From: Seonamhaeicola maritimus
GTDB taxonomy: Bacteria > Bacteroidota > Bacteroidia > Flavobacteriales > Flavobacteriaceae
Length of the DNA: 64,000 bases
Direction: 5' to 3'
Assembly (NCBI RefSeq): GCF_008056315.1
Contig: NZ_VRKQ01000010.1
Span: 186,001 to 250,000, forward strand
Below the pieces are notes generated by a model. The model was not told the origin of the DNA. It ran no database searches and worked only from the letters and a program-made list of their open reading frames with translations. How positions within the stretch are numbered: the stretch's first letter is position 1; every line of letters begins with the position of its first letter. Of this stretch, positions 16,884-24,590 are shown one piece after another. The translations under genes were made by a program, and so were the position numbers.

Positions 16884-17327
16884 TCATTCTCCTAATATTT
16901 CTTGGTCATAGTCATATTCCGCTTCATTTGGAAAAAATCCATTCAAGTCAGGAAAAATTAACTGTAAATAATTGAATTCCGAATTTTCATAAAACTTAAA
17001 CGAACTCAACGTATATTCAGTCAGCTTATCATTTTCCACCTCAATGAAGTAAACAGGAAATCGGTCAATTAAATCATCAATTTTTTTATTCAGCGGTATT
17101 TCTTTGAATTTAAATCTTTCCGCATAATTAGTAATCAACGTATTTGTTAGTCCATTCGGAAGTCCAGAAATGAAAAGTTCAGGAATTCTAAAGTTTTTAT
17201 AAATTCCAGTTGAGTATCCAAAAGGCGTAAATCCAATTTCTTCCATTACGTAGGTATTATGAAATCCATATTTTTCAATATTGTCATAAACCATTTTAAA
17301 ATACTTTTCCCTTTTTTCGTCACTCAT
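16884..17327 (-). CDS. DUF4262-like cassette protein
   Basis: 147 residues, soluble, no signal. The sequence follows the DUF4262 pattern closely: YDNIEKYGFHNTYVMEEIGF, PFGYSTGIYKNFRIPELFIS and SGLPNGLTNTLITNYAERFK (family form: 'GxxVxxVxxdxxxPpFaYTiGL...HPElivtGL'). The biochemical role of the family is unknown. The YSTGxY box and IPELFISGLP box are both intact, so the gene looks functional. It is one of few cytoplasmic products in the array. Confidence 0.86.
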   Translation of the reverse strand: MSDEKREKYFKMVYDNIEKYGFHNTYVMEEIGFTPFGYSTGIYKNFRIPELFISGLPNGLTNTLITNYAERFKFKEIPLNKKIDDLIDRFPVYFIEVENDKLTEYTLSSFKFYENSEFNYLQLIFPDLNGFFPNEAEYDYDQEILGE

Positions 17328-17342
17328 TTTTTCGGTTTTGCT

Positions 17343-17492
17343 GAAATTGCATACAACGTTTATGTATATGAAATGTTGCGTGTTTGTGTGCGAGGATTTT
17401 CCGAAGGAAAATCAGAAGCTAGCAAACAAAGCAACTCCCATTGGTTCAGCACAAAATAGCAATTTTTTATATGCAATGTTGTACGTAGTGTT
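17343..17492. repeat. attC-like site 21
   Basis: The stem TTTATGTATATGAAATGTTG faces AATAGCAATTTTTTATATGC; the apical hairpin is GATTTTCC/GGAAAATC. The right arm is GTTGTACGTAGTG. Its expected partner upstream of the next gene is missing or altered because an IS element lies there. Confidence 0.85.
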
Positions 17493-17493
17493 T

Positions 17494-17958
17494 TTATAAT
17501 CCATCAAATACTTTGTCAACCGAATCACTTACAATTTTTTCTTGACTTATCATATTTATATAAGTTTTATCCGATTTCAATTTCAACGTTTTTTCTATAT
17601 TCGAAAAAGCCCAGTCGTAAGTCCCGCTAAAAATTTTATTTGTCAATTCTAATTCAGAGTTTGAGCGATTAGAGTTAATTTTTAGTTTTCCTTTATCAAA
17701 AGCGAATTCCGTTTTTAATTGCTCTGATTCGAATCCAGGAAGCGTTAAAGTTGAGTCAGATACTTTAAAATTCATACTTTCAGAGTTTTCATATCCACCA
17801 TATACGATTCGGATAGTTTGATTCAGAGTTTTAGGATATACGCTTTTTCCCTCATAGGTCATTTCGGTAATTATCCAATTTCCATCGAGTTCAATTTGAT
17901 TATTCAAATCACACGATAAAAAGGTCAAAATAGTCAATATAAGAATGAATTTCCTCAT
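17494..17958 (-). CDS. Cassette lipoprotein, lipocalin-like, unknown function
   Basis: 154 residues from MRKFILILTILTFLSCDLNN, lipobox LSC. The mature chain starts LDGNWIITEMTYEGKSVYPK and continues with strand pairs ending GTYDWAFSNIEKTLKLKSDK. The 'GxWxI...' opening and regular strands match lipocalin-like lipoproteins. The 5' side of the gene is cut close by an IS3-family insertion that begins only 18 bases before the start codon, so its native upstream sequence is gone and expression may now depend on the IS. Confidence 0.83.
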   Translation of the reverse strand: MRKFILILTILTFLSCDLNNQIELDGNWIITEMTYEGKSVYPKTLNQTIRIVYGGYENSESMNFKVSDSTLTLPGFESEQLKTEFAFDKGKLKINSNRSNSELELTNKIFSGTYDWAFSNIEKTLKLKSDKTYINMISQEKIVSDSVDKVFDGL

Positions 17959-18008
17959 CTGGTTCAACATGTCTAGTCCTGAAATATGGCTACAGGTTAA
18001 AAAATGAT

Positions 18009-18911
18009 TTACGCTGTTAATTTATATACCATATTTGGTATTTTATAGTCTAAAGATAAATGTAATCTTATTTCATTGTATAAATTAATTGCATTTTTTG
18101 TAGCTCTTTTTGCGTGAGCCGTATCAGTAAAGGTTTGGTCAAGATAAAATTCATCTTTAAGAATCCCGTTAACCCTTTCAGCCAAGGCATTTTCATAGCA
18201 ATGATTTTCTTCGGTCATGCTAATATTTATCCTATTTCTTTTAAGGATTTGTGTGTATTGATTGCTGCAATACTGTATGCCTCTGTCCGAATGATGAATA
18301 AGTTGTTTAATACTTCGACTATGCTCAGTACAGGTATTTTTAACTTGATATAAAGCTTTATTAAGGGCTCTTACACATCCTTTAAGTTCTAAGCTATCAC
18401 TAAGGTCATAACCAACAATTTTACGAGAATACATATCTGTTATTAAAGCTAAGTAACAAAAGCCTTTCACGGTTCTGATATAGGTAATATCAGATAACCA
18501 AACTTGATTAGGCTTGGTTACTTTTACATTTTTGATGATGTTTTTATACTTATAGAACCTGTGTAATGAATTGGTTGTTCTAGAGCTGTATTTCTTTCTA
18601 AGAGTTAGCATGTTGTGTTTTCTAAGGACGTTGAACAGGGTGTCTCTACCGACTTTAAGGTTGGCTTTATTAAACTCGTCATGCAATGATTTTTTGAGTT
18701 TACGAACGCCTTCTCTAGGAAGGGATTTGCGCCTTTTCTTAACTATATTTATAATTTGTTGTTCTAACTCTAAGCGTTTTCCAGCTCTATCTTTATACTT
18801 GTAGAATGCATCACGTTTGAGTCCAAAACAATGGGTTATAGTTGTTAAAGAAGCAAATCCCTTAGCTTTATCTTTGGCTTTAATTAAGGCTAGATATTTA
18901 GCTTTTTTTTT
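18009..18911 (-). CDS. IS3-family transposase OrfB (DDE catalytic subunit), read by -1 frameshift
   Basis: The frame is open from the A9 run (18,903-18,911) to the stop, about 300 codons, without a good start of its own. In IS3 elements OrfB is made as an OrfAB fusion by -1 slippage on A-AAA-AAG, which is exactly what stands here. Visible parts are a HTH_21-like segment (GKRLELEQQIINIVKKRRKS), PNQVWLSDITYIRT (first D), IHHSDRGIQYCSNQY (second D) and ENALAERVNGILKDE (E). A seven-residue stretch CTEHSRS just before the second D is extra relative to usual family members. It matches an interspersed mini-repeat at 18,312-18,335. Confidence 0.86.
   Translation of the reverse strand, partial: KKKAKYLALIKAKDKAKGFASLTTITHCFGLKRDAFYKYKDRAGKRLELEQQIINIVKKRRKSLPREGVRKLKKSLHDEFNKANLKVGRDTLFNVLRKHNMLTLRKKYSSRTTNSLHRFYKYKNIIKNVKVTKPNQVWLSDITYIRTVKGFCYLALITDMYSRKIVGYDLSDSLELKGCVRALNKALYQVKNTCTEHSRSIKQLIHHSDRGIQYCSNQYTQILKRNRINISMTEENHCYENALAERVNGILKDEFYLDQTFTDTAHAKRATKNAINLYNEIRLHLSLDYKIPNMVYKLTA
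18312..18335. repeat. Interspersed mini-repeat inserted in frame in the transposase
   Basis: The sequence ACTTCGACTATGCTCAGTAC is AT-poor relative to its surroundings and adds CTEHSRS in a place where IS3 transposases have no extra residues. A related copy (TTTGACTGCGCTCAACCGGA) lies in the glycosyltransferase at about 41,395. From memory, TTCGACT..GCTCAG mini-repeats are common in flavobacterial genomes; a genome search would confirm it. Confidence 0.5.
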
Positions 18912-19255
18912 AGTTCCGCTACAGATTTATATCCCAATTGTTCAGCAGCTACTTCTAGGTAGGAATCCAGTACCAGAGCATCTAAATCCTTTTTAAGTAA
19001 GAGCTGTTTTAACTGTTTGATTTCCTTTTGAAGTGCTTTAATACGTGTGATTTCGTCTTTTGTTTCCACTTTAATTCTGGTGTTCATTAGGTCTTTACGG
19101 TTGTACTTTCTAATCCATTCGTTAATGGTAGTAGGAGCAATACCATAAAGTTTGCCGAGTTGATACTTGTTTAGTTTACCTGTGGTAAGTTCGTCTAAAA
19201 TTTTCAGTTTAAAAGGTTCTGAATACCGTCTGATTACTTTGTCGTTTTTGTACAT
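18890..19255 (-). CDS. IS3-family transposase OrfA (HTH and leucine zipper)
   Basis: 121 residues. The helix-turn-helix is at about 8-55 (YSEPFKLKILDELTTGKLNK, YQLGKLYGIAPTTINEWIRK), followed by a coiled coil (EITRIKALQKEIKQLKQLLL) used for multimerisation. It ends AELKKKLNI at the slippery A9 run. The start ATG lies 33 bases inside the right IR. It binds the IS ends and, by frameshift, is extended into OrfB. Confidence 0.88.
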   Translation of the reverse strand: MYKNDKVIRRYSEPFKLKILDELTTGKLNKYQLGKLYGIAPTTINEWIRKYNRKDLMNTRIKVETKDEITRIKALQKEIKQLKQLLLKKDLDALVLDSYLEVAAEQLGYKSVAELKKKLNI

Positions 19256-19292
19256 AATGTTTAAAATTATGTAGCCTTTATTCAGGACGGGT

Positions 19293-19442
19293 CATAATGA
19301 AGCACAACGGTTTGTGTAAGGATAGTTGCGTGATTAAGCAACTAACTTAACAAAAATGGAACGAACCAGAGGAAAATCCGCAGGATTTTCCGAGTGGGCT
19401 GGAACCAAGCAATTATTTTTATACAATGTTAGCGGTAGTTTT
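19293..19442. repeat. attC-like site 22
   Basis: The stem TTTGTGTAAGGATAGTTGCG faces AAGCAATTATTTTTATACAA; the apical hairpin is GGAAAATCCGCAGGATTTTCC cut at its base. The left arm (GAAGCACAAC) abuts the IS and does not match the right arm of site 21. The right arm GTTAGCGGTAGTTT pairs with AAATTACCGCTAAC in site 23. Confidence 0.84.
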
Positions 19443-20256
19443 TATTATTTCTAATTCGATATGTTCTAATTAAATTTTCTAGCTTTTTAGGACTTATATC
19501 ATAGTCGTCAATTTTCAGCTTTTCAAATCCGTTTTTATAGTCATAAATAAAATAAAATTCTCTGTGCTTTCCAGAGCCTTCCATTAAAACCTCTTCATTT
19601 TTTATTTCACTCCAACTTTTAAATTCAGTATTTATGGTTTTAATTCCTTTACTGTCTATTGTTATTTGCGGATTCCTGTCAAAAACTTGTTTTAGTTCCT
19701 TGAATCCGAAATATCCTCCAGCTAAAGTTAGTAAAGTTCCGAAAATATAGCTGTCCGAGTTTACTAATAAGTATATTCCCCCTGCTAAACATATAAGCAT
19801 TATTATAAACTCATATGTGTTTTTAATTTTTGAATAGTAAATTACAGATTGACTTGGAACAGAACGGTCTTCTTTGAAAACGTCTTTTTTCTCAAACTTT
19901 TTCTCTAATTCAGCCCATTTTCGTTTGTCAGAGTCGGTTTTGATTTCTGTTTTGTTAAACCAACTATTGTCTTTCCAAATTAAACCTTGTTGAATTGCTT
20001 TCTTTTTAAGTTCGTGAACGTTTCTAACGTTTTCAAAAGCCCAAATCCTCCATTTGGTAATTCTGTAGCTCCAATATAGCCAAGCAAGTAAAAATCCAAT
20101 TAAAAAGCTAATAGCTATTCCCCAATTTGGAATCAGTTTTTGACTGAACAGAAACATAGCTATACAAGGTGTTCCCAACAATAAAAGCCAAACAGGAAGA
20201 TTGACTGTCAAATGTCCTCTCTTTATTGCTTTATCGACTGTTATCTGCTCTCTCAT
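19429..20256 (-). CDS. Cassette membrane protein with C-terminal PH-like domain
   Basis: 275 residues. Two N-terminal helices (about 20-38 and 44-66: VWLLLLGTPCIAMFLF and WGIAISFLIGFLLAWLYWSY), a charged cytoplasmic stretch (WRIWAFENVRNVHELKKKAI), two further helices near 150-190 (TYEFIIMLICLAGGIYLLV, IFGTLLTLAGGYFGFKELKQ), then a C-terminal domain starting QITIDSKGIKTINTEFKSWS. The 'I.I...GI.......i.W.eI' pattern is typical of small bacterial PH-like domains after membrane helices. The stop codon overlaps the GTTAGCG core of site 22. Function unknown. Confidence 0.84.
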   Translation of the reverse strand: MREQITVDKAIKRGHLTVNLPVWLLLLGTPCIAMFLFSQKLIPNWGIAISFLIGFLLAWLYWSYRITKWRIWAFENVRNVHELKKKAIQQGLIWKDNSWFNKTEIKTDSDKRKWAELEKKFEKKDVFKEDRSVPSQSVIYYSKIKNTYEFIIMLICLAGGIYLLVNSDSYIFGTLLTLAGGYFGFKELKQVFDRNPQITIDSKGIKTINTEFKSWSEIKNEEVLMEGSGKHREFYFIYDYKNGFEKLKIDDYDISPKKLENLIRTYRIRNNKNYR

Positions 20257-20270
20257 TTAAATTTGGGGTC

Positions 20271-20366
20271 AAATTACCGCTAACGTTTAGAATATAATTT
20301 TTTGCTTTGGATTGTGCGAAAGCTTTATGCGGCAATTGATTATATTCCTGTGTTATAGCCTTTTTC
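20271..20366. repeat. attC-like site 23 (shortest, 96 bp)
   Basis: A divergent copy without the conserved centre. Outer cores are GCTAAC and GTTATAGC. The stem TAGAATATAATTTTTTGC faces GCAATTGATTATATTCC and the apical part is GCGAAAGCTTTATGC. The right arm GTTATAGCC pairs with GGCTATAAC in site 24, so the pairing rule holds although the sequence does not. Confidence 0.75.
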
Positions 20367-20371
20367 TTTTA

Positions 20372-20758
20372 TCATTTTAATTTCGGCCATACACCGAGCT
20401 TTTCAGTAATTAGTATTTCAATTTTGTCGGTTGCCAAAGGTTTTCTGAACATTGAACTAATCGGCAAATTTGAATGTTTTATTCTTAACGTTTCTGGATT
20501 ATCGAATAATACTTCATAGCGTCCTTCTTCTGGAATATCTACGATTAAAATCCTTTTAGCTCTTTTCCCAAAAGCATATGCTTGTACTGGCCAAAAAGCC
20601 TTTTTACATTTAATCGATTCATCTGTTGCGATATTCTTTAAGGAGATTGAGAATTGATTAAGGTTCACACCAAATCCTCCAAGTGAATAAATTCTATATC
20701 TCGAGGCTTTCAAGTCGACAATTTCTTCCGTGCTATTTATGTTTATTGGTCTTCCCAA
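20372..20758 (-). CDS. Cassette protein, small soluble, unknown function
   Basis: 128 residues, no signal. Starts MGRPININSTEEIVDLKASR and contains YRIYSLGGFGVNLNQFSISL, FWPVQAYAFGKRAKRILIVD and ISSMFRKPLATDKIEILITE. The even spacing of strands suggests a single beta-rich domain. I do not recognise it. Its flanking sites (23 and 24) are the two most divergent of the array, so this cassette probably has a different origin from its neighbours. Confidence 0.8.
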   Translation of the reverse strand: MGRPININSTEEIVDLKASRYRIYSLGGFGVNLNQFSISLKNIATDESIKCKKAFWPVQAYAFGKRAKRILIVDIPEEGRYEVLFDNPETLRIKHSNLPISSMFRKPLATDKIEILITEKLGVWPKLK

Positions 20759-20767
20759 ACTAATTTT

Positions 20768-20913
20768 TCATTGGCTATAACGACCTGAATATGCGGAGTG
20801 CGGGATTTCAACGCTCCAACCTATCAAGCCGATACGATTTTTAATAAATGTACAAAAGTTTAAATTACCTACTTTGCCCCGCATTACGTATATTTTTTGT
20901 TGGTGGTAGTTTT
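20768..20913. repeat. attC-like site 24 (divergent)
   Basis: Cores are TATAAC and GTTGGTGG. The stem GAATATGCGGAGTGCGGG faces CCCCGCATTACGTATATT, a third stem sequence not seen elsewhere. The end of the next gene (stop at 20,865) lies inside the right half. The right arm GTTGGTGGTAGTTTTA pairs with TAAATTACCGCCAAC in site 25. Confidence 0.76.
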
Positions 20914-22142
20914 ATTTCATAAAAACCTATCCAAGGTAAATCTTCTGTCCATTCACTTGGAGTTTCATAGCATTCTCCTAATTCATTCCATTTCCAATAA
21001 TAATGATTACTTGGAGCCATGCTATCACCTCCATCTAAAACTTCATCCCTTACATAATGAATAGTTCCAATTTGTCCATTTTCTAAGTATTCAATATAGA
21101 AAGAATGGCTTAGGTTCCAGTTTGATATTGTGTCATTTAAAGACCAATGGATAATTCTCTTTACGAGCTTTCCACTTTCATTATATTCAAGTCTTCCATT
21201 ACTTATTTCCTTCTCTTTTATAATACCAGTGTTATACCAACTAAAAATAGTATCCATTGTATACAAATACTTTTTTACACCATTTTCATAATACTCTTCA
21301 TGGTAGAAAACATCAGTTATAGTTCTTTCAATAAGATGTCTTGTACTTGTATCCTTCTCTATATGACTCTTTTCTTTATACCTTTTCTTCAATTGATGAT
21401 TGTCATATAAAGCAAAGCCCTCCTTATAAGCCGTGTCTCCAATGCTATATTTATAGTCCCAAGCTTGTAATTGTCCATCATCAAACCATCTTTCTGTGGA
21501 GTCGTTTCTATTATAATAGGCTAAAGCTCCAGATTCATAAAATTCTTTTGTCCATGTTGGATAGGAGCGATAATAAAGGACTTGGTCAGGGAAATGATAC
21601 AAATATTTTATTTCTCCACTTTCGTAAAATTTCATCCAAATACCTTCTTGAAAACCATATTTATTAGTCTTATTAATCTCCTGACCGTTATAAATTTCAA
21701 ATGTCGGTTCTTTTACTTGATAGTGTTCATTTGAAAATTCAATCCTTTTACCGTTAAAATATGTTTCGTAATTAAGCTGAGCAAGTCCATAAATTTCATA
21801 GCTGATAGAAAAACAACAATTGCATTCACAATAATCGCCTTCATATTCAGTATATGGGAGTAAATTCAGTCTATTATTCTCAAATTCCAAAGAAGGATTC
21901 AATTCAACACAACAATTCTCAGAAAAGTTCACTGTAATAATTGTAACATTATCAATTGTTTCTATGCCTGTTATTCTATTTTTTATTCTGTATGGGTCAA
22001 AAGTATTATCACAATCTGCCGCACGCCAATTTTTAAGTATTACATTACAGTCGTCTTTAATTTGTGAAAATGAACTTTGAAATGTAATACAGAATAATCC
22101 CAATGTTAGAATTTTCAATATTTTCTGGTTTTTTATTTTCAT
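20865..22142 (-). CDS. Secreted MORN/YwqK-like repeat protein; C-terminus read from the attC-like site
   Basis: 425 residues with signal peptide about 1-26 (ILTLGLFCITFQSSFSQ). From about 165 on it carries MORN/YwqK-type repeats: GIWMKFYESGEIKYLYHFP, WTKEFYESGALAYYNRNDST, RWFDDGQLQAWDYK, EYYENGVKKYLYTMDT and YIEYLENGQIGTIHYVRDE ('f.y..yyenGkik....y..g'). These repeats form beta-hairpin stacks in secreted and antitoxin-like proteins. The Cys-rich part before them (CCVELNPSLE, CECNCCFS) is unusual. The last 16 codons or so run through the right half of site 24 (ending RNAGQSR). Confidence 0.85.
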   Translation of the reverse strand: MKIKNQKILKILTLGLFCITFQSSFSQIKDDCNVILKNWRAADCDNTFDPYRIKNRITGIETIDNVTIITVNFSENCCVELNPSLEFENNRLNLLPYTEYEGDYCECNCCFSISYEIYGLAQLNYETYFNGKRIEFSNEHYQVKEPTFEIYNGQEINKTNKYGFQEGIWMKFYESGEIKYLYHFPDQVLYYRSYPTWTKEFYESGALAYYNRNDSTERWFDDGQLQAWDYKYSIGDTAYKEGFALYDNHQLKKRYKEKSHIEKDTSTRHLIERTITDVFYHEEYYENGVKKYLYTMDTIFSWYNTGIIKEKEISNGRLEYNESGKLVKRIIHWSLNDTISNWNLSHSFYIEYLENGQIGTIHYVRDEVLDGGDSMAPSNHYYWKWNELGECYETPSEWTEDLPWIGFYEIKLPPTKNIRNAGQSR

Positions 22143-22172
22143 TTAGTTTCTAATATGCAGATTCGTCCTCCT

Positions 22173-22322
22173 AAATTACCGCCAACGTTTATGTATAAGG
22201 AAAGTTGCGTGTTTGTGTGCGAGGATTTTCCGAAGGAAAATCAGAAGCTAGCAAACGAGCAACTAACTTTGGTTTAGCTAAAACTAGCAATTTTTTTTAT
22301 ACGGTGTTGTGCAACGTATTTT
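22173..22322. repeat. attC-like site 25
   Basis: The stem TTATGTATAAGGAAAGTTGC faces AGCAATTTTTTTTATACGG; the apical hairpin is GATTTTCC/GGAAAATC. Almost identical to site 27. The right arm GTTGTGCAACGTAT pairs with ATATGTTGCACAAC in site 26. Confidence 0.87.
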
Positions 22323-22644
22323 ATTTGTTTACTCTTTTCCTTTTTACGTATTTTCCAATGAAAACAATTCCTGATGCTTGAATCAAAGTGTTTAAAAAGA
22401 GTAAAATCAGATTATTGATTTTCCAAAATTCAGTATTGTTCTGCAACAGTGGGAATCCGACTTTAAATTGTCCGATTGGAAATCCGACAACGCTATTTAT
22501 AATTCCATTAAATTCAACCTGTTTATCATTCACGTTGTCTCCCATTGACAGGATACCTAAAACAACAGTCAATATTGATAATCCAATCAAGATGAAAATC
22601 ATCATTAGTAATACTTGGTAAATTGTTTTTCTTTGACTTTTCAA
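22321..22644 (-). CDS. Small cassette membrane protein, two helices
   Basis: 107 residues. Helices at about 9-31 (QVLLMMIFILIGLSILTVVLG) and 70-95 (NLILLFLNTLIQASGIVFIG), with a polar loop between (SMGDNVNDKQVEFNGIINSV) and a basic tail KYVKRKRVNK. No motif. Probably an inner-membrane protein; function unknown. The stop is coincident with the end of site 25. Confidence 0.8.
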   Translation of the reverse strand: MKSQRKTIYQVLLMMIFILIGLSILTVVLGILSMGDNVNDKQVEFNGIINSVVGFPIGQFKVGFPLLQNNTEFWKINNLILLFLNTLIQASGIVFIGKYVKRKRVNK

Positions 22645-22669
22645 AATTTATCGTTCGATATTCAGTTCA

Positions 22670-22819
22670 GATATGTTGCACAACGGTTTTGTGTATGATT
22701 TCGTTGCGTGTTTCAGCAACTAATTTAATAAAAAATAGAAGGCATTAATTCAGCGCGAGGATTTTCCGATGAGGAAAATCAGAAGCAATGAATTATACAC
22801 GGTGTTGTGTGTAGTGTTT
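22670..22819. repeat. attC-like site 26 (GTGTAT variant)
   Basis: The stem TTGTGTATGATTTCGTTGCG faces GAAGCAATGAATTATACACG, with GTGTAT/ATACAC in place of GTATAA/TTATAC. The apical hairpin is GATTTTCCGATGAGGAAAATC cut by one base. The right arm GTTGTGTGTAGTG pairs with CATTACACACAAC in site 27. Confidence 0.87.
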
Positions 22820-23323
22820 TTAATCATTCGGTTCGTTCAATTTATAAATATCGTTGCAAATTATATCTACGCAACAAATTCCGATGAGAATATTGGCGTA
22901 ATTCTCATTTTTTATGTCAATTCGTTTTCTTTTTATTCGACCAATGAACTTACTATTTAAATAAACCATTTTTCCAAATCCGTTACTCACAATTTTGACT
23001 TCCGAATTTTCAGATTTATAAAATGATTTATTTGAAAATCCAATAAATTTAATCGGATTATGTGATTTCCAATTTATATTTTTTTCAGAGTCTTTTATTT
23101 CAAAATCGTAATTTTTATTTCCTTTCAAATCGATTGCACAATTTGTTCGTTTAATACTGAACTCCTTGTCTTTGATATTCTGTTTGGTAATTTCCAAATA
23201 TGTTAATTCATTCGATAAAGCACTTCTAAATTCAATCCGCTTTAAATTTCTTAAAATGAAATTGTCGTAAATGAATTTACCTTTAAAATGGATTAAATCT
23301 TTTAGTTCAATGAATTTAGACAT
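22820..23323 (-). CDS. Cassette protein, soluble, unknown function
   Basis: 167 residues without signal peptide. Highly charged N-terminal half (FIYDNFILRNLKRIEFRSAL); the C-terminal part is more hydrophobic with GRIKRKRIDIKNENYANILI and a Cys cluster GICCVDIICNDIYKLNEPND. The pattern 'I.vvsngfGkmvylnskfiGri.r' reads like a strand pair of a LURP-one or phospholipid-scramblase-like tubby fold (YKSENSEVKIVSNGFGKMVY). That is a low-confidence guess. Complete gene between sites 26 and 27. Confidence 0.8.
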   Translation of the reverse strand: MSKFIELKDLIHFKGKFIYDNFILRNLKRIEFRSALSNELTYLEITKQNIKDKEFSIKRTNCAIDLKGNKNYDFEIKDSEKNINWKSHNPIKFIGFSNKSFYKSENSEVKIVSNGFGKMVYLNSKFIGRIKRKRIDIKNENYANILIGICCVDIICNDIYKLNEPND

Positions 23324-23334
23324 AAGGTTTGGTT

Positions 23335-23482
23335 ACATTACACACAACGTTGTTGTATAAGGAAAGTTGCGTGTTTGTGTGCGAGGATTTTCCGAAGGAA
23401 AATCAGAAGCAAGCAAACGAGCAACTAACTTTGGTTTAGCTAAAACTATCAATTTTTTTTATACGGTGTTAGGCAACGTTTT
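23335..23482. repeat. attC-like site 27
   Basis: The stem TTGTATAAGGAAAGTTGCG faces ATCAATTTTTTTTATACGG; the apical hairpin is GATTTTCC/GGAAAATC. The right core GTTAGGC is the classical integron core form (GTTRRRY), and its inverse GCCTAAC is the left core of site 28. Confidence 0.88.
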
Positions 23483-24139
23483 TATTTTTTTGTCAGTCAT
23501 TGTTGCTGTTTTAGACATTCCATTTATAATTTCGAATGTCATAACCAAAGCAATTGATGAGTCCAAAGCCATTTTAGTTTCTATAAGTATTTTTCCTATT
23601 GCATTAATCGCTATCTGTAATGTCTTTTCGTTATTTTCAATATTTATATTATTATCAATGAATTTTCTTGTTTCATATCCAACTCGTAATGGCAATAAGA
23701 ATGGTTTGTTATCTTCTGGAATTGATAAATTTAGATTTCCCCATTCCGTTTTTCCAACATTCTTCGCGTAATTTTCAAAAATTCCAGTTAGAGAAGGAAA
23801 AGAACTATTGTCAAAATGAGAATTAATTTTACTTTTAATTCTAGCAAAAACACATTCTTCAGGCAATTCAGTCCATTTTTCTACAGCGATTTCTCCAACA
23901 AGTAATTCATTAATTTTCTCGGAAAAAACTGCTGAACCAGGTTCGAATTCGTGTTCGTTAATTGAAAATTCATTCGTAACTTCAATACATCTTTCTGCAA
24001 CAATTGTAGAAATCAAACATATCGCATCTTCTACTCGAACCCCTTTTTTAGATTGAATACTGTTGTAAACAAAATTCACTAATTTTTCTGTCAGTTTTTC
24101 GTCAGTTGTTTTTAAACTTAAAAAATCAAAAAATCCCAT
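23459..24139 (-). CDS. Cassette protein, soluble, unknown function; ends inside the attC-like site
   Basis: 226 residues, cytoplasmic by sequence. N-terminus MGFFDFLSLKTTDEKLTEKL (the 'MGFFdflk' start is common in soluble proteins of unknown function), then helices (RVEDAICLISTIVAERCIEV, ETRKFIDNNINIENNEKTLQ). The C-terminal KIKTLPNTV is encoded by the GTTAGGC core and the bases after it; the stop lies in the TATACGG stem. I recognise no family. Confidence 0.81.
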   Translation of the reverse strand: MGFFDFLSLKTTDEKLTEKLVNFVYNSIQSKKGVRVEDAICLISTIVAERCIEVTNEFSINEHEFEPGSAVFSEKINELLVGEIAVEKWTELPEECVFARIKSKINSHFDNSSFPSLTGIFENYAKNVGKTEWGNLNLSIPEDNKPFLLPLRVGYETRKFIDNNINIENNEKTLQIAINAIGKILIETKMALDSSIALVMTFEIINGMSKTATMTDKKIKTLPNTV

Positions 24140-24167
24140 ATTCTATTCAGATGTTGATTGGTTTGTC

Positions 24168-24314
24168 AAATGTTGCCTAACGGTTTGTATAAGATTTCGT
24201 TGCGTGAATTTAGCGAAAACCTTTACAAGTACAAAACCAAACTGAAAATCCGCAGGATTTTCGGTAGTAAACCGAAAGAAGCAATGAATTTTATACGTTG
24301 TTGCCAACTGTACT
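24168..24314. repeat. attC-like site 28
   Basis: The stem TTTGTATAAGATTTCGTTGC faces AGCAATGAATTTTATACG; the apical hairpin is AAAATCCGCAGGATTTTCGG. The right arm GTTGCCAACTGTAC pairs with GTATTGTTGGCAAC in site 29, which defines a first cassette of about 1.03 kb with only tiny ORFs. Confidence 0.87.
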
Positions 24315-24543
24315 TTTCATTGAAGAACAAACGTTCATTGACATACTGAAACCTTTATTTTTTTCCGAGGGAAGGCAAAGTTGCTGACGGTCGGAAGCAA
24401 AAAGTTTGAGAAATATTAAATTAATAAGCTGTTTTATTAAGAATCGGTTGAAAATTTCTATAAAATACCTGATATCGATTGATATATCGCAATTTTAACA
24501 ACGATTTAGCGTTAAAATAGATGGAAATTGTTTAATTTGTATC

Positions 24544-24579
24544 AACAAAAAAACGCCAGTACTACGAATACTGACGTTT
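24544..24579 (-). terminator. Intrinsic terminator after the small-ORF cluster
   Basis: On the minus strand the stem AAACGTCAGTA / TACTGGCGTTT (one mismatch) with a short loop is followed by seven T. It lies 12 bases after the stop of the Arg/Thr-rich ORF, so it likely ends the transcript of the first cassette. Confidence 0.7.
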
Positions 24580-24590
24580 GATTGATTGCA

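Larger units (their letters stand above)
17976..19288 (-). mobile_element. IS3-family insertion sequence, about 1.31 kb
   Basis: Terminal inverted repeats of 19 bp match at 16 positions: GTCCTGAAATATGGCTACA at the left and, reversed, GTCCTGAATAAAGGCTACA at the right. Inside are orfA and orfB in overlapping frames joined by a nine-A slippery run. Length and layout fit the IS3 family (IS150-like). I could not find a clear 3-4 bp target duplication (TCTA left, GGGT right). It sits between a cassette gene and its upstream attC-like site. Confidence 0.88.

Noticed and set aside
17976-19288. IS element as carrier of the whole cassette array
   Set aside because: It is a single complete IS with its own ends, inserted inside the array; no second copy flanks the array.
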